A stretch of 64,000 nucleotides of DNA from an uncultured Verrucomicrobia subdivision 3 bacterium (GTDB taxonomy: Bacteria; Verrucomicrobiota; Verrucomicrobiia; Limisphaerales; UBA11358): positions 1 to 64,000 of the forward strand of contig CAIXUZ010000071.1 in NCBI GenBank assembly GCA_903922735.1, given 5' to 3'. The notes under the pieces are model-generated. The model was given only the letters and a program-made list of their open reading frames with translations, had not been told where the DNA came from and ran no database searches. Position 1 is the first letter of the stretch, and each line of letters begins with the position of its first letter. The position numbers and the translations under genes are program-made. Of the stretch, positions 1-8,588 are shown piece after piece.

Positions 1-1
1 G

Positions 2-508
2 ATGGGCGGGAAGGTGGCGATGCAGTTCGCCTTGGATTTTCCGGCGTGCGTTCAAAAACTGGTGGTGGTGGACATGGCGCCGCGGGCGTATGCCCCGGCT
101 CACGAGGAGATTCTGGCCGCGTTGCTGGCGCTGGACTTGGCTCGGTTTCAAACGCGCCCGCAAATTGAAGAGGCCCTCGCCTCGGGGATTCCCTCGCTGA
201 ACTTGCGCCGGTTTCTGCTGAAAAATCTGGGTCGTGACGATTCCGGGCGTTTTATCTGGAAGATGAATGTGCGGGGCTTGGCTGAAAATTATTCGCGTCT
301 CGGCGAAATTTTAAGCCCGCGCCTCCCTTTCCCCCAGCCGGCGCTGTTCATTCGTGGCGGGAAGTCGGATTACATTGATGCGGCCGACGAGGTGGAAATC
401 CGCCGGCTATTTCCGGCGGCGCAAATCCATGCGATTTCGGCGGCCGGCCACTGGGTTCACGCGGATGCGCCGCAGGAGTTTATCCGGCTCGTGCTGGATT
501 TTTTGTGA
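2..508 (+). CDS. alpha/beta hydrolase, 3' part (5' end outside window)
   Basis: The window opens inside this gene. The first residues read MGGKVAM, which matches the nucleophile elbow G-x-S-M-G-G-K of YbfF/epoxide-hydrolase-like alpha/beta hydrolases, so the catalytic serine lies just before base 1. The remaining 168 residues contain a cap region and an acidic residue context (RGGKSDYI, about residues 118-125). Near the C-terminus is the usual catalytic-histidine motif AAGHWVHAD (about residues 148-156). The enzyme is probably a cytoplasmic esterase or related hydrolase; the substrate cannot be told. It is followed 44 bp later by an adenylate-forming enzyme on the same strand. Confidence 0.85.
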   Translation: MGGKVAMQFALDFPACVQKLVVVDMAPRAYAPAHEEILAALLALDLARFQTRPQIEEALASGIPSLNLRRFLLKNLGRDDSGRFIWKMNVRGLAENYSRLGEILSPRLPFPQPALFIRGGKSDYIDAADEVEIRRLFPAAQIHAISAAGHWVHADAPQEFIRLVLDFL

Positions 509-552
509 TTCCACTGGAAATTTCTTCCGTCGGGTGCTTCTGTATGGATTGA

Positions 553-1782
553 ATGTTGGCGCTCACTGAAATCACTGCCGAACCCGGCCGGGTGGATGGG
601 CGTTTTTCGCGGCTGGCGGAGTTTTTTCCGCGCTGGCGTGAGGTGCCGCTGTATCGCGAGGCGCTGGCGGCGGGGGATTTTTCGCGTTTGCCGCTCATCA
701 CCAAACGGGAAATCCGCCGCAACTTTCCCGGTAATTTTCTCCGTCCAGGTCAGTCGCTGGACGCGCTGCTGGCTGATAAATCTGTGGAGCTCGAACACAC
801 CTCCGGTACTTCGGATGAGCAGACGGCGGTGTTGTTTGCCCGCGGCTGGTGGAATGCTCAGGAGGAGCGCGTGCTGCGTTTGAACGGTTTTATCGCCTCG
901 GTTCTGGACGCGCATCCCGCCGCCCGCCGCGCGACCCTCGTGCCGCCGGTTTGCAATGGTGTGGCTTGTTTCGGCAACTATCTGACCCGGTCTGAGCGCA
1001 CGTTGGGCGGGGCTTTGTACGTGAATCAGGCCCGCATTCCCTTTCTGCTGGCGGAGGATGAACTGATGCGCATGGCGGATGAGGTGGCGAATTGGCGGCC
1101 GCAATTTCTGGATCTGGATCCGGTTCACGGCGTGTGGTTCGCACTGTTTTGCGAGCGACGCGGCTTTCGGTTTCCGTCGGTGAAATTCATCCTGTGCAGC
1201 TATGAATTTGTCAGCGTGGTGCACCGGAAAATTCTGGCGCGCGTTTTTGGCGTGCCGGTTGTTAATCTTTACGGGTCAACCGAAGCCGGTCATTTGCTGG
1301 TAGAAGATGAACTTGGCGAAATGCGTGGCTGCGCGGAAAATGTTTTTTACGAAATCGTCAACCGGGATGAACGCGGCATCGGTGAACTGGTGGTGACGAC
1401 GCTCACGAATGAAATCATGCCGCTGTTGCGCTATCGGGTCGGGGACCTCATGCAGCGCATCGGTGAACAATATTGGGTGCACGGCCGTTGCCGCGATGCC
1501 CTGCGCGGGCGCGACGGGCGGCGCGTGACCACGCTGGAAGTGGACCGGTGTTTTGAGGGGGTCTCTGGCATTGCGCATTATCAGCTTCGACAGAAGGAAA
1601 ATGGCGGGTCCGATTTGAAATATATTCCGGACGTGGTGGTGGATCCCGCTGATTTGCATCGCCTGACCGCCCGGCTTGCCGCCCTCCTGGGGCTGAATAA
1701 GGGAATCCCCGCCGTCCCCGTGGAAAAACTGCCGCCGCAGCCTTCCGGCAAATTCCGGCTGACCGGCCGGGTTGAATCGTGA
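553..1782 (+). CDS. adenylate-forming enzyme, PaaK/F390 synthetase-like
   Basis: A 409-residue protein with the hallmarks of the AMP-binding superfamily. It has a Ser/Thr-rich phosphate loop (LEHTSGTSDEQT, near residue 80), the motif YGSTEAG (near residue 240) that binds acyl-adenylate, and a Y-R-V-G-D stretch (near residue 297). The overall shape is that of phenylacetate-CoA ligase and coenzyme F390 synthetase relatives, which activate a carboxylate with ATP. The length is near the family norm. The substrate is unknown. The stop codon overlaps the GTG start of the recombinase gene by 4 bp, implying translational coupling. Alternative: a CapK-like polysaccharide-linked enzyme of the same fold. 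Confidence 0.75.
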   Translation: MLALTEITAEPGRVDGRFSRLAEFFPRWREVPLYREALAAGDFSRLPLITKREIRRNFPGNFLRPGQSLDALLADKSVELEHTSGTSDEQTAVLFARGWWNAQEERVLRLNGFIASVLDAHPAARRATLVPPVCNGVACFGNYLTRSERTLGGALYVNQARIPFLLAEDELMRMADEVANWRPQFLDLDPVHGVWFALFCERRGFRFPSVKFILCSYEFVSVVHRKILARVFGVPVVNLYGSTEAGHLLVEDELGEMRGCAENVFYEIVNRDERGIGELVVTTLTNEIMPLLRYRVGDLMQRIGEQYWVHGRCRDALRGRDGRRVTTLEVDRCFEGVSGIAHYQLRQKENGGSDLKYIPDVVVDPADLHRLTARLAALLGLNKGIPAVPVEKLPPQPSGKFRLTGRVES

Positions 1783-2750
1783 ACCCGCCCGCTGTACCCG
1801 CCCCGCCCGAAATCCGCGACCCGTGGATCGAGAAGTTTCTGGCGCATCTGGCCACGGATCGCGGCGCGTCCGTCTACACGCAGCGGAATTACCGGCAGGC
1901 GCTCGTTGAGTTCGCCCGCTGGCATTTGTCGGAGCGCCGGTCGCCGGCCGCTTGGGAGAAGCTCCAGCGCGATGACTTCCGCGCCTTCGTGCGTTTTCTG
2001 GGCCGGAATCATTTGAGCCGGGCCGCGACGCAGCTGCGCTTCTCGGCACTGCGGACGTTTTACAAATTCCTGATGCGGCGCGGTGCGGTGGCGGTCTCGC
2101 CGATCAAAAACCTCTCGTTGCCGAAAGCGCCGCAGCGGCTGCCTAAATTTTTGACAGTTCAGCAAATGGTAGATTTGCTGGCGGCGCCCGCTAAGTTGCT
2201 GGCTTCACAGATGGGGAAAAAAGGTCCCGGCCGGCCGGTTTCGGCGGAAGTCTGTGCCCGCGATGTCGCGGTGCTGGAGACGATTTATTCCTGTGGCCTG
2301 CGGGTGAGCGAGCTGTGCGGCTTGCGCGTGGAGGATGTCGATTTCAGCGAGCAGATTGTCCGGGTGCGCGGCAAGGGCAAAAAGGAGCGGCTCGTGCCCG
2401 TGGGTGAACCGGCCCTGCGGGCGATTCAAACTTACTGGGATTCACTGTTGCCCCCGCCGCGGGGCCTGCAGCCGGTGTTTCGCGCGGACACGCTGAAGTC
2501 CGCGCCGCTGTCGCCGTTGCAGCTCGCGCGGCGGCTGAAAAAATATCTCATCGTGGCGGGGCTCGATCCGGCGCTGACGCCGCACAAGCTCCGGCACAGC
2601 TACGCGACGCATCTGCTGGACGCGGGCGCGGATTTGCGGAGCGTGCAGGAACTGCTCGGCCATGCGCACCTCATCACGACCCAGGTTTACACGCACGTCA
2701 CGACCGAGCGGTTGAAAAAGGTCTATGACGCGGCGCATCCGCGGGCGTGA
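1779..2750 (+). CDS. xerC: tyrosine recombinase XerC/XerD-like
   Basis: A 323-residue site-specific recombinase, expected to resolve chromosome dimers at dif. The N-terminal SAM-like core-binding domain covers about residues 15-105 and the catalytic domain the rest. The catalytic set is visible: Arg175 (SCGLRVSE), Lys in the beta-hairpin GKGKKER, His269 and Arg272 (HKLRHSY), His295 (LLGHAH) and the nucleophile Tyr304 (QVYTHV). The start is GTG overlapping the upstream stop (GTGA). XerC and XerD cannot be separated with confidence by reading alone. No integrase-type neighbours or att repeats are seen, so a housekeeping role is more likely than a phage role. Confidence 0.88.
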   Translation: MNPPAVPAPPEIRDPWIEKFLAHLATDRGASVYTQRNYRQALVEFARWHLSERRSPAAWEKLQRDDFRAFVRFLGRNHLSRAATQLRFSALRTFYKFLMRRGAVAVSPIKNLSLPKAPQRLPKFLTVQQMVDLLAAPAKLLASQMGKKGPGRPVSAEVCARDVAVLETIYSCGLRVSELCGLRVEDVDFSEQIVRVRGKGKKERLVPVGEPALRAIQTYWDSLLPPPRGLQPVFRADTLKSAPLSPLQLARRLKKYLIVAGLDPALTPHKLRHSYATHLLDAGADLRSVQELLGHAHLITTQVYTHVTTERLKKVYDAAHPRA

Positions 2751-2799
2751 ATTCCGCCCGGCCGTCAAATGTCCGCCAATTATTGCAAAGCGAATTTAT

Positions 2800-2827
2800 T
2801 TGAATTCCGTGGCGTGTTCCGCAGAAT
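2800..2827 (+). promoter_or_regulatory. weak candidate promoter for the Ehr-type operon
   Basis: TTGAAT at 2800-2805 and CAGAAT at 2822-2827 are separated by 16 bp in the 220-bp gap between the recombinase gene and the first NuoL-like gene. The fit to the vegetative consensus is moderate only. Confidence 0.3.
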
Positions 2828-2834
2828 CAAACTC

Positions 2835-2864
2835 TCGGAATTTTTTCCGATGTATCAATGATAC
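2835..2864. promoter_or_regulatory. two adjacent dyads upstream of the Ehr-type operon
   Basis: TCGGAA-TTTT-TTCCGA (2835-2850) is followed directly by the 13-bp dyad GTATCAATGATAC (2852-2864, 6+1+6). They lie just downstream of the candidate promoter. The second dyad looks like an operator for a dimeric regulator; the first could form a short RNA hairpin. Whether either is functional is unknown. Confidence 0.3.
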
Positions 2865-2979
2865 TGGTCTTTTCATTTCGGCTGGAATGGGTGAAGGCGC
2901 TGCAAAATCATTTAGCGGGTGCTTTTGCCCCTGACGCCTCGGACCGGCTGACGACGGCATCGTCGCGCCGTTGCTGGCA

Positions 2980-4950
2980 ATGGTCGCATTTAAAGTCGCC
3001 ATGAATCTCGGGTTTCTATTTTTAGTGGCGGCGGCGGGTCTGCTTCTGGGTATCCTGGTCGGACGGGTAGCGCCGCGCTGGTGGCGGGCGGCCACGCTCG
3101 CGGGCGTGACGGCGGCTTTGGTGGCGGCGATCTCTGTGCTGATTGGCGGAGCCGGCTGGGAATGGCGGGGTGGATTTCCGGTGGGCGGCGAGTTGCTCCA
3201 TTTGCGCCTGGACAGCTTGAGCGCCTTCTTTCTGGTGCTGCTGTGCGTGGTCGGTGGGGCAGGAACGGTGTATGCTGGCGAATATTGGCCGGACTCGGAG
3301 CATCCGCGTTCAGCCCGCTCGGGCCGTGTCTGGTGGAACGTGCTGTTGTTCAGTCTCGGCTTCGTGCTGATCACTTCCAACGGACTGCACTTTCTCATCG
3401 CGTGGGAACTGTTCACGCTCAGCGCCTATTTCTTGATCACCCTCAGTCGTCAGCGGCACGAAGTGCGCGCGGCGGGCTGGCTTTATCTGGGGGCTTCCCA
3501 CGCCGCCACGCTGGCCCTCTTCGCCTTCTTTACGGAGCTGGCCGTCCGCACCGGCAGTTGGGAGCTCGGCCCGATGCGTGAACAGGCGGAATTGGCGCCT
3601 TTGTTCTGGCTGGGTCTCTTTGGCTTCGGTTTGAAAGCCGGATTGTTTCCGCTGCACATCTGGCTGCCTTCGGCGCACGCCAACGCGCCGAGCCATGTTT
3701 CGGCGATCCTCTCCGGCGTGACCATCAAGATGGGTATCTATGGCCTCGTGCGTTTCAGTGGCTGGCTGCCGATGCCGGACGGAGCGGGCTGGGTGGTGGC
3801 GGCGCTGGGCGTGATCAGCGCGGTGCTGGGCGTGGCTTTTGCGCTCGGGCAGCATGACCTGAAACGCCTGCTTGCCTATCACAGTGTCGAAAACATCGGC
3901 ATCATTCTCATCGGGCTGGGCTTCGCGCTGGTGGCGGTGCAACAAGGAAACCCCGTCTGGGGCCGGTTGGCCCTGGCCGGCGCGCTGCTGCATGTGTGGA
4001 ATCATGGCTTATTCAAGGCGCTTTTGTTTTTCGGAGCCGGCTCGGTGCTGCAGGCGACCGGCACGCGGGAAATGAGCCGGCTCGGCGGACTGTGGCGCGC
4101 CATGCCGTGGACGGCGGGTTTGTTCGCGCTCGGGGCGGCGGCGATTTGCGGTCTGCCGCCGCTCAACGGTTTCGTCAGCGAGTGGCTGGTGTATCTCGGT
4201 CTGTTCGATGCGGCGCTCTCCCATGGTCCCTCGGCTTGGGCGGCGATTCCGGCGGCCATTCTGCTGGGCCTCACCGGGGCGCTGGCGCTCGCGTGTTTTG
4301 CGAAAGTTTGCGGCGTAGTTTTTCTGGGCGCACCGCGCTCCCCGGCGGCTGCCCGCGCGCACGAAAGCGGCCCGGCGATGTGCGGCGCCATGCTGGTGCT
4401 AGGCGCGGCGTGCGTGGCGATTGGTCTTGCGCCGGTGGTCTTCTGGCCGGCGGTGTTGCGGGCGCTGGCGGTTTGGAATCCCGTCTGGGCCGGCGCGGAG
4501 ACGCCGGTGGCGCTGGCCTCCATTGGCGGATTTAACCTGGCGGTGGCGGTGTTTGCGGTGCTGGCGGCGGGCTGGCTGTGGCAGCGCGTGCGGCGGGGCG
4601 ACCTGGCCCGCGCGTTGACCTGGGATTGCGGTTACGCCGTGCCGACGGCCCGGATGCAATACACGGCCGGTTCCTTTGCGGACATCATCACCGAATGGTT
4701 CGCTTGGATCTTGCGCCCGGAGCGGCATCAGCAGCTTCCGGAAAATTATTTTCTTGCCGCCGCGCATCGGGCGGAGCATACGCCGGAGACGGTGCTCGAA
4801 AAAATCGTTGCGCCTGCGGCCGCGCTGGTCATGCGCGCTTCGGCCCTGGCCCGGAGTCTCCAGCATGGCCGGGTGCAGGCTTATCTCTTGTATTTGCTGA
4901 TCGGGGTTGCGACGTTGTCGCTGGTGGTTCTGCTGGGGGGTGAACCATGA
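2980..4950 (+). CDS. HyfB/NuoL-like antiporter subunit, copy 1
   Basis: A very hydrophobic protein of about 655 residues of the proton-conducting NuoL/HyfB/MrpA family. It carries many membrane helices, conserved loop residues such as LFPLHIWLPSAHANAPSHVSA (centred near residue 225), the lysine-bearing KRLLAYHSVENIG and a HVWNHGLFKALLFFGAGS segment. The C-terminal TWDCGY..PTARMQYT signature is typical of the Hyf/Ehr branch. It is the first gene of an overlapping operon and is expected to act as an ion-translocating module in the inner membrane. The start is uncertain: TTG 2971, ATG 2980 and ATG 3001 are in frame and none has a clear ribosome binding site. A paralogue lies at 5734-7683. Confidence 0.85.
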   Translation: MVAFKVAMNLGFLFLVAAAGLLLGILVGRVAPRWWRAATLAGVTAALVAAISVLIGGAGWEWRGGFPVGGELLHLRLDSLSAFFLVLLCVVGGAGTVYAGEYWPDSEHPRSARSGRVWWNVLLFSLGFVLITSNGLHFLIAWELFTLSAYFLITLSRQRHEVRAAGWLYLGASHAATLALFAFFTELAVRTGSWELGPMREQAELAPLFWLGLFGFGLKAGLFPLHIWLPSAHANAPSHVSAILSGVTIKMGIYGLVRFSGWLPMPDGAGWVVAALGVISAVLGVAFALGQHDLKRLLAYHSVENIGIILIGLGFALVAVQQGNPVWGRLALAGALLHVWNHGLFKALLFFGAGSVLQATGTREMSRLGGLWRAMPWTAGLFALGAAAICGLPPLNGFVSEWLVYLGLFDAALSHGPSAWAAIPAAILLGLTGALALACFAKVCGVVFLGAPRSPAAARAHESGPAMCGAMLVLGAACVAIGLAPVVFWPAVLRALAVWNPVWAGAETPVALASIGGFNLAVAVFAVLAAGWLWQRVRRGDLARALTWDCGYAVPTARMQYTAGSFADIITEWFAWILRPERHQQLPENYFLAAAHRAEHTPETVLEKIVAPAAALVMRASALARSLQHGRVQAYLLYLLIGVATLSLVVLLGGEP

Positions 4951-5039
4951 ACGCTGCCATTTTGTCGGCCCATCCGTTCCCGCCGGACGCGCTGGACGGA
5001 CTCATTCCCAACCAATTACCTTCGTCGCCATGTATTTGA
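4947..5039 (+). CDS. possible 30-residue coupling ORF
   Basis: An ATG overlaps the stop of the preceding gene (ATGA at 4947-4950) and opens a 30-codon frame. That frame ends at 5039, ten bases inside the next gene, whose ATG is at 5030. The frame therefore bridges what would otherwise be the only untranslated gap (79 bp) in the operon. The peptide (begins MNAAILSAHPFPP) has no recognised motif. It may serve only to carry ribosomes to the HTH-EIIA start, or be fortuitous. Confidence 0.3.
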   Translation: MNAAILSAHPFPPDALDGLIPNQLPSSPCI

Positions 5040-5737
5040 ACCTCATTCAAATTGCCGAGTCGTTCGGCGTCTCGGAAAAAGTCGTGGAGGGCTGGATTCG
5101 CAATGAAGGCCTGCCCAATACGCCGGACCGGGGACGGCTGTTGTTTGATCGTGCGCAGGTGACGCAATGGGCGGCGGAGCGCGGCCTTGCGGCGCGGGTT
5201 GGGTTCCTGGCCCCCGAAGAGTCTGCGTTGACACCTCACTTGCGGCTGGGGCCACTGCTGCGGGCGGGTCGCATCTGGCGCGACGTGCTGGCGGCGGACG
5301 TGCCGGTTTTTTTTGAACGCATTGTCACCGCGCTGCCCGGAGCAACTCCTCCCGTGCGTCAACTGCTGGGGCAGCGGGTGCGGGCTCGGGGGGGCGTGAC
5401 GATGGCTCCGGTCGGTGGCGGTTTTGCCCTGCCGCATCCCAGCGCCCGCATCACGCTGGGCCGCGATTCCGGCACGGTGGCATTGCTGCTCCTGAGCGAT
5501 GACTTGGTCTTGCCCGAACCGCCGACGGACGGCGTGCCGGTGCGGCGTTTGTTTTTTTTCATCGCCCCTTCGCCGCGGGGTCACCTCGATTTGCTCGCCC
5601 GTTTGAGCCGCAGTCTGGTGCCTGGGCCCTTGCGCGAGCTGGTGGAAAAAAGCGCGCCGGATGAGGCGATTTTCCAGGCCGTGGAGGCGGCGGATGCGGG
5701 GGCGGCGGACGCTCCCAAACCGGAGGCGAAACCGTGA
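5030..5737 (+). CDS. HTH - PTS EIIA fusion (candidate regulator of the membrane complex)
   Basis: A 235-residue soluble protein. Residues 1-60 form an excisionase/MerR-like helix-turn-helix (LIQIAESFGVSEKVVEGWIR, then a short wing). Residues about 65-220 match the PTS EIIA-2 (fructose/mannitol/Ntr) fold, including G-G-F-A-L-P-H136, where the histidine is the phospho-acceptor of this family. ATG 5030 was chosen because the helix-turn-helix begins at once; a longer in-frame reading upstream adds unlikely sequence. The gene sits between two NuoL-like genes and overlaps the next by 4 bp (GTGA). No sugar-transport genes are near. I infer a phosphorylation-dependent regulator of the complex or its operon; the link is contextual, not demonstrated. 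Confidence 0.8.
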   Translation: MYLNLIQIAESFGVSEKVVEGWIRNEGLPNTPDRGRLLFDRAQVTQWAAERGLAARVGFLAPEESALTPHLRLGPLLRAGRIWRDVLAADVPVFFERIVTALPGATPPVRQLLGQRVRARGGVTMAPVGGGFALPHPSARITLGRDSGTVALLLLSDDLVLPEPPTDGVPVRRLFFFIAPSPRGHLDLLARLSRSLVPGPLRELVEKSAPDEAIFQAVEAADAGAADAPKPEAKP

Positions 5738-7683
5738 CGTCGGGGCTGTTCTTGCTGATTGCGTTGGTGGCGGTCGCCATGGGTGCCGTTCTGGGCTTTC
5801 GTCGGGCGCGAACCTGGCTGGCCTTGACCATGACCGGGGCGGTTGCCGGTCTGGTGGCGGCGTTGTGGGTGCTGCTGGGCGGCGGCGAATGGGAATGGCG
5901 CAGCGCATTTCTGTTGGGCGGCGAATCGCTGCATCTGCGGCTGGATGGCGTGAGCGCCGTGTTTCTGGTGCTGGTGGCCGTGGTCGGCGGAGCCGGGGCG
6001 TGCTATGCACGCGAGTATTGGTCGGAGTCGCATTATCCGGCGTCAGCGCCGCGTGGGCGGGCGTGGTGGAGTGTGATCCTGTTGAGCATGGGGCTGCTGC
6101 TGACGATTTCCAACGGGTTGCATTTTCTCATCGCGTGGGAGGTTTTTGCGATTGCGGGATATTTTTTGATCACACTGGACCAGCGGCGTTCGGCGGTGCG
6201 TTCGGCGGGTTGGCTTTATCTCGCGGCTTCCCATGCGGGCACGATGCTGCTGTTCGCCTTTTTTGCGCTCCTGGCGGCGCACACCGGCAGTTGGGAACTC
6301 GGCCCGCTGCGCGGGCGGTCGGAACTGGCCCCCTTATTCTGGCTGGCCCTGTTGGGTTTCGGCCTGAAGGCCGGTTTTTTCCCGCTGCACATCTGGCTGC
6401 CCTCGGCGCACGCCAACGCGCCCAGCCACGTCTCGGCGATTATGTCGGGCGTGGCCATCAAGATGGGCGTCTATGGCATCCTGCGTTTCAGCGGCTGGCT
6501 GCCGGTGCCACCGGCGGCGGGCTGGGTGGTAATCGGGTTGGGTGCGGTCAGTGCGCTGCTCGGCATTACGTTCGCCTTTGCCCAGAATGATTTCAAGCGA
6601 CTGCTGGCGTATTGCTCGGTGGAAAATATCGGCATCATTTTAATCGGCATCGGGGCCGCGCTGCTGGCCGCGTCGCACGGCGACATGCGGTGGGGGCGGC
6701 TCGCGCTGGCCGGGGCGTTGCTGCACGTCTGGAATCATGGCGCGTTCAAATCGCTTTTGTTCTTCGGGGCGGGGTCGGTGTTGCACGCCACCGGCACGCG
6801 GGAAATGAGCCGGCTGGGCGGCCTCTGGCGCACGATGCCGTGGACCGCCGGGCTGTTCGCACTCGGTTGCGTCGCCGTTGCCGGATTGCCGCCGCTGAAT
6901 GGCTTCGTCAGCGAATGGCTGATTTATATGGGGCTCTTTGACGCGGCCATGAGCCGGGGATCGGCGGCCTGGGCCGCGATGCCGGCGGCGATCCTGCTGG
7001 CGATGGCCGGAGCCGTGGCCATGGCGAGTTTTGCGAAGGCGGGCGCAATGATTTTCCTCGGTGCCCCGCGCACGCCGGCGGCAGGGCAGGCGCATGAATG
7101 CGGCCCGTGGATGCGCAGTCCGATGCTGGCACTGGCGGGTTTGTGCGGGCTGATTGGCCTGACGCCGGTTTTGTTTTGGCCGGCGATTTCGTGCGCGGTG
7201 GCGAGCTGGCGCCCGGTCTGGACCGCGGGGGAGCCGACTGCGCCTTTGGCTCCATTGGGGCTGGCCCAGGTCGCGCTGGCGGTTTTGGCGCTGGCGGGTG
7301 CGGCCTGGTGTTGGTGGCAGGCGCACGTCAATGGTTTGCGGCGCGGCCTGACGTGGGATTGCGGCTATGCGACGCCGACGGCGCGCATGCAATATACCAG
7401 CGCCTCCTTTGCGGGTATCACCGCGGGCTGGTTTCGCTGGGTTTTGCAACCCGAACGGAAGGTGCGGCGGCCGCACGGCCATTTTCCGGCGGCGGCGCTC
7501 CGGTTGGAACGGGTTCCTGAAACCGTATTGGAGCGCCTCATTGCGCCGGTGAGCGCCCTCGTCATGCGGGCCTCGAACGGAGTGCTCGGCCTGCAGCACG
7601 GTCGCCTGCAATTCTATATTCTTTATGTGTTGGCGGGTTTAATTTGTCTGGGAATTCTCGTACTATGGGGGGGCACGCAATGA
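5734..7683 (+). CDS. HyfB/NuoL-like antiporter subunit, copy 2
   Basis: A 649-residue membrane protein, colinear with the copy at 2980-4950 and similar along its whole length: the same FPLHIWLPSAHANAPSHVSA loop, KRLLAYCSVENIG, HVWNHGAFKSLLFFGAGS and TWDCGY.TPTARMQYTSAS. The start is GTG at 5734 overlapping the EIIA stop. It is expected to be a second ion-translocating module of the same complex. Tandem duplication followed by divergence is the simplest origin. The stop overlaps the HyfC-like gene (ATGA). Confidence 0.88.
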   Translation: MTSGLFLLIALVAVAMGAVLGFRRARTWLALTMTGAVAGLVAALWVLLGGGEWEWRSAFLLGGESLHLRLDGVSAVFLVLVAVVGGAGACYAREYWSESHYPASAPRGRAWWSVILLSMGLLLTISNGLHFLIAWEVFAIAGYFLITLDQRRSAVRSAGWLYLAASHAGTMLLFAFFALLAAHTGSWELGPLRGRSELAPLFWLALLGFGLKAGFFPLHIWLPSAHANAPSHVSAIMSGVAIKMGVYGILRFSGWLPVPPAAGWVVIGLGAVSALLGITFAFAQNDFKRLLAYCSVENIGIILIGIGAALLAASHGDMRWGRLALAGALLHVWNHGAFKSLLFFGAGSVLHATGTREMSRLGGLWRTMPWTAGLFALGCVAVAGLPPLNGFVSEWLIYMGLFDAAMSRGSAAWAAMPAAILLAMAGAVAMASFAKAGAMIFLGAPRTPAAGQAHECGPWMRSPMLALAGLCGLIGLTPVLFWPAISCAVASWRPVWTAGEPTAPLAPLGLAQVALAVLALAGAAWCWWQAHVNGLRRGLTWDCGYATPTARMQYTSASFAGITAGWFRWVLQPERKVRRPHGHFPAAALRLERVPETVLERLIAPVSALVMRASNGVLGLQHGRLQFYILYVLAGLICLGILVLWGGTQ

Positions 7684-8588
7684 TCCTGATTCTCGACTTC
7701 ATCCTCCGGCTCGCCTTTTGGCTGCTGCTCGCGCCGCTGCTGCCGGGGATCATCAACAAGGTGAAAGCCTGGGTCGCGGGCCGCCGTGGGCCGCCGGTGT
7801 TGCAGCTTTACTATGATCTGGCCAAGCTGTGGCGCAAGGGGGTGGTGATGAGCACGCTCGCGTCGCCGGGCTTCATCTTCGGGCCGGCCGTGGGTTGGGT
7901 GGCGGTGCTGGCGGCGGCCATCCTGATGCCGCTGGGGCCGGCCGGCAGCGCGGTGAGTTTTCGGGGTGATGTGCTGCTGCTGATCTACCTGCTGGCGCTG
8001 GCGCGGTTTTGCCTGGCCTGGGCGGCGATGGAAACCGGCTCGGCCTTCGAAGGCATGGGCGCGGCGCGCGAAGTCAGTTATGCTGTTCTCGCCGAAGCCG
8101 CCCTCATTACCGCGGTGTTGTCCCTCAGCATCCAGACCGGGAGTTTTTCCCTGGTCACGATGCTTTCACCCATGGCGGGCGCGGGCGCGGTGTTGTTGGC
8201 GGCGGGCTTGTTCACCGTGTTGCTGGCGGAGAATTGCCGCGTGCCCTTCGATGATCCGAACACGCACCTGGAATTGACGATGATTCACGAGGCCATGATT
8301 CTCGACCACAGCGGGCCGTCGCTGGCCGCCATTTTGCACGGCGCCTCCGTCAAGTTGCTGTTGTTCGCCGTGCTCCTGGTTCAGGCGGTGCTGCCGATGG
8401 GCGAAATGTCCGCGCTGGCGGGAATCGGCGCGCTGGCGGGGGGCGTCCTGGCGGTCACGGTGGGCGTCGGGTTGGTGGAATCGTTCCTGGCGCGGCTTTC
8501 GTTCCGGCGGGTGCCGCTGCTGCTGACCACGGCTTTTTTGCTGTGTCTGTTTGCGTTGCTGGTGGCGTGGAAAGGCGGTGCCAATTGA
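7680..8588 (+). CDS. HyfC/NuoH-like membrane subunit
   Basis: A 302-residue integral membrane protein of the NuoH/HyfC/EchB family, which anchors the hydrophilic arm and links it to the antiporter modules. The family loop is clear: the FEGMGAAREVSY segment (after METGSA), and acidic NCRVPFDDPNTHLELTMIHEA near residues 195-215. ATG 7680 overlaps the upstream stop (ATGA). Length is normal for HyfC. Its stop overlaps a TTG start of the next gene. Confidence 0.88.
   Translation: MILILDFILRLAFWLLLAPLLPGIINKVKAWVAGRRGPPVLQLYYDLAKLWRKGVVMSTLASPGFIFGPAVGWVAVLAAAILMPLGPAGSAVSFRGDVLLLIYLLALARFCLAWAAMETGSAFEGMGAAREVSYAVLAEAALITAVLSLSIQTGSFSLVTMLSPMAGAGAVLLAAGLFTVLLAENCRVPFDDPNTHLELTMIHEAMILDHSGPSLAAILHGASVKLLLFAVLLVQAVLPMGEMSALAGIGALAGGVLAVTVGVGLVESFLARLSFRRVPLLLTTAFLLCLFALLVAWKGGAN

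Noticed and set aside
1779-2750. Phage or integron integrase
   Set aside because: Length, motif spacing and lack of att sites or phage genes fit a housekeeping XerC/XerD.
4907-5029. 41-codon extension of the HTH-EIIA protein
   Set aside because: It overlaps the end of the NuoL-like gene in another frame and adds a Trp/Arg/Cys-rich stretch unlike the family.
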